Part shown: one piece after another, positions 1-7,748 of the stretch
Layout of the letters: each line of letters opens with the position of its first letter
Numbering within the stretch: position 1 is the first letter of the stretch
NCBI RefSeq assembly: GCF_004025585.1
Contig: NZ_QTZO01000010.1
Span: forward strand, 1-64,000
Direction of reading: 5' to 3'
Source: Pseudodesulfovibrio sp. S3
Lineage (GTDB): Bacteria; Desulfobacterota; Desulfovibrionia; Desulfovibrionales; Desulfovibrionaceae
DNA length: 64,000 nucleotides
Position numbers and translations under genes: made by a program
Notes under the pieces: model-generated
Database searches by the model: none
What the model saw: the letters and a program-made list of their open reading frames with translations, nothing else
What the model was told of the DNA's origin: nothing

Positions 1-2
1 AT

Positions 3-260
3 TCCGAGCATCTGGTGCTCAGCGTGAAAAAGGACGGCACCCTGTTCCTTGACGAATACCAGGTGGGCCTGGACGAACTGGAAGAGCACCTCAAGCGGTT
101 GGTATCCAAACAGAAAAAGCAGCTTTTTCTGCGCGCTGACAAGGAGGTGCCTTACGGCACGGTGGTTCAGGTCATGGGCGAAATCAAGGCCGCCGGCATC
201 GACAGGCTGGGCATTGTTGCGGAACAGCCCATTGACCGGAAAAAGAAAGGCCAAGAGTAG
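3..260 (+). CDS. exbD: Biopolymer transport protein ExbD/TolR family, C-terminal part
   Basis: The frame is open to the left edge, so only the last ~85 codons are visible. The residues LFLDEYQVGLDELEEHL and then LRADKEVPYGTVVQVM fit the periplasmic domain of ExbD/TolR, where an RADxxVPYG stretch is characteristic. ExbD works with ExbB as the proton-driven stator that energises a TonB-type transducer across the periplasm. The next gene starts 6 bases downstream and encodes a TonB-like N-terminus, which supports a Ton-type operon whose exbB lies outside the window. Assignment between ExbD and TolR is not possible from this fragment alone. Confidence 0.85.
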   Translation, partial: SEHLVLSVKKDGTLFLDEYQVGLDELEEHLKRLVSKQKKQLFLRADKEVPYGTVVQVMGEIKAAGIDRLGIVAEQPIDRKKKGQE

Positions 261-266
261 GAGTCC

Positions 267-1724
267 ATGCGAAAGGCGTTGAGTTGGTTTCTCTCCATCC
301 TCTTTCACGCCGTGCTGGTGTACGGGTTGATGCAATCAATCGACCTGGAACCGTTTTCGTTGGAAAAACTCATGGAGGTGGACCTGGCCGAAGTGCAGGA
401 ACCCGAAATCATCACTCCCATGCCTGCCCCCCTGCCTGTGCCGCCCCCCGAACCCGTGGCCGACCAGGCCGAAACCGAGGAACTGCCCGCAGCCGCCCCC
501 CTGCCCATGGACAAAACCGTGGTCCTCGACGATTCGCCTCCCCCGCCCGCACCTGCGCCCGAACCGGAACCGGTGCCAGAACCCGAGCCTGAACCGGACG
601 TGGTGGAGATCAGCCCGGTCAAGACCCTGCCGCCCGAAGTGGAATTGGCAGAGGACGGCAAACCGAAAAAGATCATCGTCCGCAAAGATTTCACCGTACA
701 CAGAGGAGCGGAGGCCCGCTTCGGACGGGCCTTGATGGGCGACTATTTTTCCTACTCCTCCAAGGAGTTTTCCGGTCAGTTCAAGACCCGGGACAACCGC
801 ACCATCTCCATTATCGACGCCCGGAACACCAAGTACGGCCGGTTTTTGATTTACGACTCCAAGAACAAGACCCTGCGCCGACTCAAACAGGCCTTCGGCA
901 AATACGTCTACACCATCGGGCCGTCCCTGTACGCGGACGAACCGGTCACCGGCTCCATCACCTTCCTGGCCAAGAACGACCGTATCGAACGGTTCATCCT
1001 GCTCACGGACGACGACCGCATCGCCCACTACCCCATCAAGGTGCACGTCAGGGAGGAGGAGGTCTCCTTCAAAGGGCCGGCCGGCAACATACAGGCCAAC
1101 CTGTCCCGCCCCCCCTATGACGAGGGCCACGCCGGGGTGGTGGTCATTCACGGACCCGACTGCGTGGACCCGGGTCTTGTCCAGGGGTTCACCCGAACCC
1201 TGTCCATGCAGAACCTGGCCACGTTGACCTTCACACCCCGAGGGTGCAACGACGAGGAACAAGCCCCCGGCACCACTGACGAACTGGTTCAGGACACCCT
1301 GGCCGGACTCGAATATCTGACCAACCACCCCCACATTGATGCCGGACAAGTCGGCATCTGGGGCAATGGACCGGGCGTATCCGCTGCCATTGAGGTAGCC
1401 GTGCAGGCGCATCCGAAATACCTGATCTGCCTGCTCACCGACTCCATGGATGTCAAAGATGTCCCCGGCCGAAACGTCCTGACCGCTCTGGACATTCCGG
1501 TGCTGTGGCTGATCACCGGCAGAAACATAACCAGATGGGCCCCCCTTGTCCGCGATCTGGAAGCGCTGCGTGACAAGAACAAGCAGCCTTTCTCCATCAT
1601 CAAGGCTCCTCTCAAAGCCAGCCAGGAAGTGCTCAACGCCCAAGGCGACCAATCGGGCTGGGTTGAACAGGTCACCGACGACCATGCCTCGGTGGCACTT
1701 TCCTGGATTCAGACCCTGAAATAA
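267..1724 (+). CDS. TonB-like transducer with a C-terminal alpha/beta-hydrolase fold domain lacking the nucleophile
   Basis: 485 aa. Residues ~4-23 form one N-terminal membrane anchor (ALSWFLSILFHAVLVYG), followed by a Pro/Glu-rich linker (~45-118) as in TonB. Residues ~140-260 look beta-rich. From ~265 to the end the protein resembles a dienelactone-hydrolase-type alpha/beta hydrolase (VVVIHGPD, then LEYLTNHPHIDAGQVGIWG). The nucleophile elbow reads G366-N-G-P-G370, with Gly368 where GxSxG would have Ser, so hydrolysis looks unlikely. It follows exbD by 6 bases and presumably couples to ExbBD, replacing the usual TonB C-terminal domain. The fusion is seen directly; a scaffold or binding role is inference. 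Confidence 0.7.
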   Translation: MRKALSWFLSILFHAVLVYGLMQSIDLEPFSLEKLMEVDLAEVQEPEIITPMPAPLPVPPPEPVADQAETEELPAAAPLPMDKTVVLDDSPPPPAPAPEPEPVPEPEPEPDVVEISPVKTLPPEVELAEDGKPKKIIVRKDFTVHRGAEARFGRALMGDYFSYSSKEFSGQFKTRDNRTISIIDARNTKYGRFLIYDSKNKTLRRLKQAFGKYVYTIGPSLYADEPVTGSITFLAKNDRIERFILLTDDDRIAHYPIKVHVREEEVSFKGPAGNIQANLSRPPYDEGHAGVVVIHGPDCVDPGLVQGFTRTLSMQNLATLTFTPRGCNDEEQAPGTTDELVQDTLAGLEYLTNHPHIDAGQVGIWGNGPGVSAAIEVAVQAHPKYLICLLTDSMDVKDVPGRNVLTALDIPVLWLITGRNITRWAPLVRDLEALRDKNKQPFSIIKAPLKASQEVLNAQGDQSGWVEQVTDDHASVALSWIQTLK

Positions 1725-1845
1725 CCTCCCGGCCACAAAGATGCAGGAGATTTCCTTTCCAGCCTTCCCATCGGCAAACGATTGCGGTAGGGTAATACTA
1801 TTGTTGCAAATCTTCTGAAACCATTTCCACTGCGCCGGATATACC

Positions 1846-4701
1846 GTGAAAAAAGCGTCCAAAACCCGCCTGGAAACAGAACCCTTCGCCCGCAACCTGG
1901 ACAATGATCCGCACCTCTTTCGACGACTGATCGATGCCACGGGAATGGCTGTCTCCATTCACGACAAAAAACTCGTGCCCCTGTACGGCAACGCAGCCTA
2001 CACAAAATTATGGGGTTATCCCATCGAAGAACTTCAGCGCACTCCTATGGAAACCGTCTTGCCGAAAAAAACGCTGGAAATATACCGAAACGAGGTAGAG
2101 CCTGCCATTGCCGCCGGTCGGCACTGGCAGGGTGAATACGGTATCCGCTCCAAGAACGGGCAGCTGCACAACATAAGAAGCCGATTCGATCCGATACCGG
2201 ACGGTTCGGGCGAAATCACCCACGCCATCTCCATCAATCAAAACGCCCCCGACCTCGAAAGGCCCAGAACCGACATGGAAGCAGCGCGGGAAAGCCTGAA
2301 TTTCATCTCCAACTCCTCCAGCGACATCTTTTTCCGGCTGAAACTCCCAGAAGGAACCTACGACTATCTCAGTCCCTCGGTGGAACGCTTTTCGGGCTAC
2401 AGCCTGGAGGAGTATGATGCAAACCCTCTGCTCATCAGAAACATCATTCATCCGGACTGGCAGGGCTATTTTCAGGAAACCTTCGAAGAACTGCTCAGGG
2501 GCGAGGTCAGGCCGGAATATGAATTCCAGTTCATCCACAAATCCGGTGAACCCCGATGGGCCAGCCAGAGGGTCGTCCTGCTCAAAGACAATGCCGGAAA
2601 AACCCTCGGTATCGAAGGCATTGCCACAGACGTCACCGCCCGCAAACACGCTGAGGAACTGCTCAGGGCCAGTGAAGAAAAATACCGCTTCCTGACCGAG
2701 AACATCACGGACATCATCTGGACCATGGACGACGACTACAAACTGACCTATGCCACGCCGTCCATTGTCGACATCCTGGAGTATTCCTTTGAGGAACTTC
2801 AAGATATTCCGCTGACAAAAATACTCACCCCCGGCTCCGCCAAAGCCATGGAGCGGGCCAAGGAGCAACGGCGCAAGGCCGAGGCCCGAGGCGAATTCGG
2901 CCTGATAAACCAGGTGGAAATGGAGTTCCTCCTCAAGAACGGCGAGACACTGTGGGTGGATACCGTGATCAAACGGTTGTTCGATGCAAAAGGCCAGCCC
3001 AACGGATACCAGGGAGTATCCCGCGACATTACCCAGCGCAGGGAAACCAGGATCGCCATGGCCAAGAGCGAAGCCAGGTTCCGCACTCTTTTCGAGGATT
3101 CACCCATCTCCCTATGGGAAGAAGACCTTTCCCGCCTCAAGACGTATTTCGACGAGCTCAAGGCAGGGGGCGTCACCGATTTCCGCCAATTCTTTTACGA
3201 CAACCCGGACCGCTTGGCCTACTGCGCCACCCTGGTCACGGTGGTGGACGTGAACAAGGCCACCCTGGACCTGCTCGGCGCCTCATCCAAGGAGGACTTG
3301 CTCGGCAACCTGGAAAAAGTCCTGACCGACAGTTCCATGGCCGCCTTTACCGAAGAAATGATCCTGCTCGCTTCCGGGGGCTGCGAATACTGCGGCGAGA
3401 TCACCAATCGCACCCTGCACGGCGAGACCATCTGGGTGATGGTCCACTTCTTCGTACCTGATGAATTCAAGGATACACTGTCACGCGTCATCGTTTCCCT
3501 GCTCAACGTCACACCCCGAAAACGAGCCGAGCAGGCACTCATGGATTCCGAGGAGCGCTACCGAGTGCTGGCGGAAAACTCGCAGGAAGGCGTTGTCGTC
3601 CAGCAGGACGGCAAGCCCATCTACATCAATGAAAGCATGGTGGAAATCGTCGGATACTCCCTGAATGAGCTGAAAGAAATGCATCTCCCGGAGCTGGTCC
3701 ATCCCCAGGACAGGGAATCCTTCAACTACCAGCTTGCGGGCCTGACGGCCGGTGAGGAAAAAGAGGCATTCGCATCATTCAGGATCATCACCAGGCACGA
3801 ACAGGTCCGATGGGTGATGCTGAACGTCAAGCCCATCATGTGGGAAGGCAGAGAGGCGAAGATGGCCATCCTGACCGACGTCACGCATCATAAGGCTCTT
3901 GAAGCGGAACTGCTGACAGCCCACGGACAGATGGAGGACCGGGTCAAGAAGCGGACAACGGAACTGTCCGAAGCCAACACCCAACTCAAGGCCGAAGCCG
4001 AAGAACGGAGCAAGGCCCAGGAACGCATTCTGTCCCTGACCCAAGAGATAATTCGCGTGCAGGAAGACGAACGCCAGCGCATTGCCCGCGACCTGCACGA
4101 CAATGTGGCTCAAGACCTCTCCTCCCTCATGCTGAGAATGGAAACCCTGTTCGACGGTCACTCCCGCGTCGACCTGGAGCTTCACAAACGGGGTATTACC
4201 GTTATGCACGTTCTGCGCGGCGCCATCGCCTCTGTTCGGGACATCGCCTACGGCCTGCGGCCCCCTGCCCTGGACCAACTGGGTCTGGTGAAGGCGCTGG
4301 AGAACCTCTGCACGGAGGCAGGGAGCAGGCACTCTTTCGACGTTGACTTTTTTTCCACAGGAATTCAGGATATTGCCTTGGACTTTGACACGGAAATCAA
4401 CATCTACCGCATGGTCCAGGAGGCGGTAAGGAACATTGCCCGGCACGCCAGGGCCAAGACAGCCACCATCCGCCTCGTCAAAAGTCACCCCGATATCCTC
4501 ATCCGCATCGAGGACAACGGGCAAGGCTTCCTGGTACAGGAACGTTTGACCACAAGTGATTCTGAAAAACGCATGGGGCTGCGGAGCATGGAAGAACGGG
4601 CCCGCCTGATCGGCGGCTCAATGGAAATCCAATCCCTACCCGGAACCGGGACCCGGATCATATTTAAAGTTCCAATCGATAGCGCCAGGAGGCAGGGTTA
4701 A
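1846..4701 (+). CDS. Multi-PAS sensor histidine kinase (NarX/HisKA_3 class)
   Basis: 951 aa, GTG start. It contains about five PAS/PAC units (roughly 25-130, 150-270, 280-400, 410-555, 570-690), a short coiled coil, a HisKA_3 dimerisation helix with the phospho-acceptor in RIARDLHDNVAQ (His751), and a C-terminal HATPase_c with EAVRNIARHARA, DNGQGF and GLRSMEERARLIGG motifs. No transmembrane segment is apparent, so it is probably a cytoplasmic sensor; the PAS ligands are unknown. The cognate regulator starts 1 base after the stop codon. The fourth PAS unit carries a longer insertion (YFDELKAGGVTDFRQFF) often seen in desulfovibrio PAS kinases. The signal cannot be read from sequence. Confidence 0.9.
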   Translation: MKKASKTRLETEPFARNLDNDPHLFRRLIDATGMAVSIHDKKLVPLYGNAAYTKLWGYPIEELQRTPMETVLPKKTLEIYRNEVEPAIAAGRHWQGEYGIRSKNGQLHNIRSRFDPIPDGSGEITHAISINQNAPDLERPRTDMEAARESLNFISNSSSDIFFRLKLPEGTYDYLSPSVERFSGYSLEEYDANPLLIRNIIHPDWQGYFQETFEELLRGEVRPEYEFQFIHKSGEPRWASQRVVLLKDNAGKTLGIEGIATDVTARKHAEELLRASEEKYRFLTENITDIIWTMDDDYKLTYATPSIVDILEYSFEELQDIPLTKILTPGSAKAMERAKEQRRKAEARGEFGLINQVEMEFLLKNGETLWVDTVIKRLFDAKGQPNGYQGVSRDITQRRETRIAMAKSEARFRTLFEDSPISLWEEDLSRLKTYFDELKAGGVTDFRQFFYDNPDRLAYCATLVTVVDVNKATLDLLGASSKEDLLGNLEKVLTDSSMAAFTEEMILLASGGCEYCGEITNRTLHGETIWVMVHFFVPDEFKDTLSRVIVSLLNVTPRKRAEQALMDSEERYRVLAENSQEGVVVQQDGKPIYINESMVEIVGYSLNELKEMHLPELVHPQDRESFNYQLAGLTAGEEKEAFASFRIITRHEQVRWVMLNVKPIMWEGREAKMAILTDVTHHKALEAELLTAHGQMEDRVKKRTTELSEANTQLKAEAEERSKAQERILSLTQEIIRVQEDERQRIARDLHDNVAQDLSSLMLRMETLFDGHSRVDLELHKRGITVMHVLRGAIASVRDIAYGLRPPALDQLGLVKALENLCTEAGSRHSFDVDFFSTGIQDIALDFDTEINIYRMVQEAVRNIARHARAKTATIRLVKSHPDILIRIEDNGQGFLVQERLTTSDSEKRMGLRSMEERARLIGGSMEIQSLPGTGTRIIFKVPIDSARRQG

Positions 4702-4702
4702 C

Positions 4703-5368
4703 ATGAACATCATGATCGTCGACGACCATCCCCTCTTCAGGGAGGGACTCAAGGCCATAATCAGCCGGGATGACAAATTTTCGGTCTGTGCCGAGGCCGG
4801 CAACGGATTGGAGGGCATCCAGCTTGCCAGGACGCACCGGCCCGACATCATGCTGGTGGACATATCCATGCCTGACAAGAGCGGCATTCAGATGATCCGC
4901 GAACTCAAGGAAGAGCTGCCCGAAACTCGATTCGTCATCATCTCCATGCATTCCGAGGCAGACTACATCGTGGAGGCCTTCCGGGCAGGAGCCACGGGAT
5001 ACATGATCAAGGAGTCGGCTTCGGCCCAACTCATTCTCGGCCTGAACACCGTGGCCACGGGAGAACTCTTTCTGGACAAGGGCCTGTCCCAGGAGGTGAT
5101 CTTCAAGCTGCTCCAAAGCAAGAACGACTCCGCCAGCGAACAGGACGACCCCTACTCCACCCTGACTCCCCGCGAGCAGGAGGTGATGCGCATGTTGGCA
5201 GAAGGCCTGACATCCAAGGAAGTCGCACAACAATTGTACATCAGCCCCAAGACCGTGGAGAACCACCGGACAAACCTGATGAAGAAACTCGGACTGAAAA
5301 GCTCGGTGGAACTGGTCCGGTACGCGGCCAGACTCGGACTCATCGATATCGAGACCTGGGCCATCTAG
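4703..5368 (+). CDS. NarL/FixJ-family response regulator
   Basis: 221 aa. The N-terminal receiver domain has the acidic pocket VDDHP (Asp7, Asp8), the phospho-acceptor Asp53 in LVDISMPDKSG, and a conserved Lys in MIKES. The C-terminal LuxR-type HTH is TPREQEVMRMLAEGLTSKEVA followed by SPKTVENHRTNLMKKL. A strong AGGAGG lies inside the kinase 3' end, 9 bases before the ATG, so the two proteins are translationally linked and form a two-component pair. Its target promoters are unknown. A bidirectional hairpin terminator follows. Confidence 0.95.
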   Translation: MNIMIVDDHPLFREGLKAIISRDDKFSVCAEAGNGLEGIQLARTHRPDIMLVDISMPDKSGIQMIRELKEELPETRFVIISMHSEADYIVEAFRAGATGYMIKESASAQLILGLNTVATGELFLDKGLSQEVIFKLLQSKNDSASEQDDPYSTLTPREQEVMRMLAEGLTSKEVAQQLYISPKTVENHRTNLMKKLGLKSSVELVRYAARLGLIDIETWAI

Positions 5369-5388
5369 AAATCACGGCAGACAACAAC

Positions 5389-5422
5389 AAGCCCCCTGAC
5401 AGCAATTGCTGTCAGGGGGCTT
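5389..5422. terminator. Bidirectional rho-independent terminator (34-bp perfect palindrome)
   Basis: The 17-base arm AAGCCCCCTGACAGCAA is followed immediately by its exact reverse complement. It lies between the convergent response regulator and hsp20 genes, so it can end transcripts from both sides; AA and TT at the arm ends supply short U tracts. Confidence 0.8.
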
Positions 5423-5449
5423 GGCTTTGGAAAAAGGGCTGACAGAATC

Positions 5450-5818
5450 CTATCCTGCCGAGATGGTAATCCTCTTGGGCTGAACCTTTTCCACCTTGGG
5501 CAGATACAGCTCCAGCACACCGTTTTCAAGGTTGGCCTTGATCCGTTCCCGGTCAACGATATCCGTTATGGAAATGGAGCGGACGTATTCGCACTCGCCG
5601 AACTGCATTTCCACGAATTTTTCGTCCGGGCTGCGATCCAGGCCGGCTTGGCCGGAGATGGTCAGTTCGCCCTCCTGAAGGTCGATGGCCAGATTCTCCC
5701 TGCTGACGCCGGGCATGTCCATGAATATATGGAATCCGTCTTCGCGCTCCAGGATGTCCGTGGCCGGACGGAAACGGGGCAGTTCCTGCCTGTCTTCTTT
5801 CTTCATGACTTCGCTCAT
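5450..5818 (-). CDS. Hsp20/alpha-crystallin family small heat-shock protein (second of a pair)
   Basis: 122 aa. It has the alpha-crystallin core (DILEREDGFHIFMDMPGVS, then LENGVLELYLPKVE) and the usual C-terminal I-x-I type tail (RITIS). Such proteins are ATP-independent holdases that keep unfolding proteins soluble. A strong GGAGGG precedes the ATG, and the gene lies 12 bases after the other hsp20, giving a two-gene operon. Paired IbpA/IbpB-like genes often form hetero-oligomers; that is inference here. Confidence 0.92.
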   Translation of the reverse strand: MSEVMKKEDRQELPRFRPATDILEREDGFHIFMDMPGVSRENLAIDLQEGELTISGQAGLDRSPDEKFVEMQFGECEYVRSISITDIVDRERIKANLENGVLELYLPKVEKVQPKRITISAG

Positions 5819-5830
5819 GACACCCTCCTT

Positions 5831-6244
5831 CTATCCTACGTCGATGCTGATGGTGCGCGGCTTGATTTCCTCGGACTTGGGCAGGACCACTGTAAGGACG
5901 CCGTCCTTCATGGAAGCGGTCACCTTATCCCTGTCCACCGGCACAGCAATGTTTATAACCCTGTGGAAAACACCCTTCTGGCGTTCCTGTCTGAAGTATT
6001 TTCCTTCGGGCACATTGCGTTCGCCCTTCATGACCAGGGTCTTGTCCGTCAGGGTCAGTTCCACGTCGTCCATGGAGACTCCGGGGACTTCCGCGCGGAC
6101 GTAAATATGCTCGTCGTCATTGCTTAAATTGAGTGGTGGGTAAGCCATACGCCTGTCGTCACCCATGGGTGACCGCAGGAATTCCTCAAACACACGGTCC
6201 AATCTGGACGGGAAATTATACAGCGTATTGAAATCGATAACCAT
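5831..6244 (-). CDS. Hsp20/alpha-crystallin family small heat-shock protein (first of a pair)
   Basis: 137 aa from the ATG at 6244. An in-frame GTG at 6253 exists, but it lies inside the Shine-Dalgarno AAAGGAGGTG and cannot be the start; the ATG sits 9 bases after GGAGG. The N-terminus (MVIDFNTLYNFPSRLDRVF) and core (VRAEVPGVSMDDVELTL, MKDGVLTVVLPKSEE) are typical of Hsp20. It acts as a cytoplasmic holdase and is co-transcribed with the gene at 5450. A TTGACG/TATTTT promoter-like pair lies just upstream. Confidence 0.92.
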   Translation of the reverse strand: MVIDFNTLYNFPSRLDRVFEEFLRSPMGDDRRMAYPPLNLSNDDEHIYVRAEVPGVSMDDVELTLTDKTLVMKGERNVPEGKYFRQERQKGVFHRVINIAVPVDRDKVTASMKDGVLTVVLPKSEEIKPRTISIDVG

Positions 6245-6276
6245 GAACGGCACCTCCTTTTCATTGGTTCAAAATG

Positions 6277-6304
6277 AAAATAGGCACGTTTCATTTGGCG
6301 TCAA
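6277..6304 (-). promoter_or_regulatory. Possible promoter of the hsp20 pair
   Basis: On the minus strand TTGACG (6304-6299) is followed after 16 bases by TATTTT (6282-6277), ~33 bases before the start codon. The preceding C (CTTGAC) also permits a heat-shock sigma factor reading, but the match to a sigma-32 -10 box is weak. No CIRCE element is visible. Confidence 0.35.
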
Positions 6305-6325
6305 GTCCGTCTGTGGAAAAAAAAT

Positions 6326-6349
6326 TCCGCACCCGAAATCGGGTGCGGA
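6326..6349 (-). terminator. Rho-independent terminator of the Trm112-like gene
   Basis: The stem TCCGCACCCG / CGGGTGCGGA has a 4-base loop (6336-6339). On the minus strand it is followed by a run of eight T (6324-6317), so it ends the leftward transcript of the gene at 6378-6566 before the hsp20 promoter. Confidence 0.8.
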
Positions 6350-6377
6350 GCATCAAGACGTCAAGGGTGTTTATCCG

Positions 6378-6566
6378 CTATTTCGAGCCGGCCCACTCCT
6401 TTCCGGGAACAGCCTGGTCCACCAGCATGATCGGTATATCATCCTTGACGGGATAGACCAGGTCGCAGGCGGCACATTCCAGGCCGTCCTCACCAGGCTT
6501 GAACGTCAACGTCCCCTTGCACTTGGGACAGGCCAGAATATCCAAAAGTTCTTTCTTCAGTGTCAT
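6378..6566 (-). CDS. Trm112-family zinc-ribbon protein
   Basis: 62 aa. Four Cys in two CxxC knuckles (LACPKCKGTL and LECAACDLVYP) and the ending VKDDIPIMLVDQA match the Trm112/YcaR (UPF0434) family. Eukaryotic Trm112 activates several methyltransferases; bacterial stand-alone forms are poorly defined and often lie near lipid A or nucleotide-sugar genes, which is not the case here. Zinc binding is expected from the Cys pattern. It is transcribed alone and ends in its own terminator. Confidence 0.85.
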   Translation of the reverse strand: MTLKKELLDILACPKCKGTLTFKPGEDGLECAACDLVYPVKDDIPIMLVDQAVPGKEWAGSK

Positions 6567-6753
6567 GATTTTCTCCTTGCATATTCCAGACTACATTTTG
6601 GTTCGCCAATTGGCAATATTCGCCCGACGATCAGGCAGGGCCCAGCGCATCCGCTCCGTGCCAGGGTTTCTCGCTTTACCTGAAGCCCGCGAGGCTGTAC
6701 CATTCTTGTTGAAAACGCTTGAAAAAGACACACCAAACAACAAGACACATATC

Positions 6754-7614
6754 ATGAGCATAGATCTGCACACCCACACCACCGCTTCCGACGGCACGCT
6801 CTCCCCCACCGAACTGGTCAAGCTGGCCAAGGAATCCGGCCTCGCCGCCGTGGCCATCACCGATCACGACACCTTTCAAGGCGTATCCGAGGCACTTGAG
6901 GCAGGGAGAAAATACGGCATCGAAGTCATCCCCGGCTCGGAACTCAGCCTGGAATCGCCCGAAGGCGCAGGCTGGATTCATGTGGTCGCCCTGTGGCTGC
7001 CCCAAGAGGCCCCGGAGCTGCAAAAGGCCTACGACTGGGTCCAGGAGGGACGCGCCAACCGCAACCATGAAATCGTGGACAAACTCCGCTCGCTGGGCGT
7101 GAACATCACGTATGAAAACGTGGCCGCCCGCGCCAAGGGAACCATCGGCCGTCCGCATTTCGCCCAGGAGATGATTGCACTGGGCGTGGTCTCCTCCATG
7201 GACGAGGCCTTCAAGGTCTGGCTCGGCGACAACGGCAGGGCCTATGTGCCCAAGCGCAAACTCACGCCCGAGCAGGCATTCCCACTCCTGAACGCCATTG
7301 GCGCAACCTCCATTCTGGCCCATCCCTTTGCCATGAACTTGAGCCATGGAGATACGGAAGAGGTCATCAAGGACCTCATGAAACTCGGTCTCGACGGCAT
7401 GGAAGTGTACTACCCCGAACACTCGGACGCTGACACCAAGGCCTATGCGGAAATGGCCGACCGGCTCGGCCTGCTCAAGAGCGGAGGCAGCGACTTCCAC
7501 GGCGCAAACAAGCCCAAGATACGCCTGGGGGTCGGCAAGGGCAGCCTGCACGTGCCCACGGAACTGCTGGATATCATGAAGAAGGACCGCCAATCCAAGG
7601 GACTGCCCGTCTAG
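6754..7614 (+). CDS. PHP-domain phosphoesterase, RNase AM/TrpH family
   Basis: 286 aa from the ATG at 6754, which begins MSIDLHTHTTASDGTLSP; the upstream in-frame extension overlaps the divergent Trm112-like gene and is not protein-like. PHP metal-binding motifs are visible: HTHTTASDG, ITDHDTF, and a C-terminal GSDFHG. Family members hydrolyse 3',5'-nucleoside bisphosphates or act as 5'-3' exoribonucleases on short RNA (RNase AM, formerly TrpH/YciV). The catalytic residues appear complete. No strong Shine-Dalgarno is seen. Exact substrate is inferred from the family. Confidence 0.85.
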   Translation: MSIDLHTHTTASDGTLSPTELVKLAKESGLAAVAITDHDTFQGVSEALEAGRKYGIEVIPGSELSLESPEGAGWIHVVALWLPQEAPELQKAYDWVQEGRANRNHEIVDKLRSLGVNITYENVAARAKGTIGRPHFAQEMIALGVVSSMDEAFKVWLGDNGRAYVPKRKLTPEQAFPLLNAIGATSILAHPFAMNLSHGDTEEVIKDLMKLGLDGMEVYYPEHSDADTKAYAEMADRLGLLKSGGSDFHGANKPKIRLGVGKGSLHVPTELLDIMKKDRQSKGLPV

Positions 7615-7649
7615 AGCATCCTTTCCTTTGAAAAAGAGGAGGTGGTCTG

Positions 7650-7694
7650 ATGTCTTTTCCCGGGATACTTGAAGAGTATGCCGGCATCGGGTGA
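7650..7694 (+). other. Orphan translation start with strong SD (short peptide or broken gene)
   Basis: GAGGAGG precedes an ATG by 7 bases and opens a 14-codon frame (MSFPGILEEYAGIG) ending in TGA at 7692. Skipping one base at the end continues as GDVAGEYVLKGFRSNRSPVP to a TAA at 7750, so this may be a small gene broken by a frameshift. I do not recognise it. Confidence 0.25.
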
Positions 7695-7748
7695 TGTTGC
7701 AGGCGAATATGTGCTCAAGGGCTTCCGTTCGAATCGATCTCCCGTTCC

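Noticed and set aside
336-1958. Long minus-strand frame (540 codons) opposite the TonB-like gene
   Set aside because: It is a GC-driven shadow of the 267-1724 gene, with low-complexity Gly/Asp/Phe-rich composition, no ribosome site and no motif.
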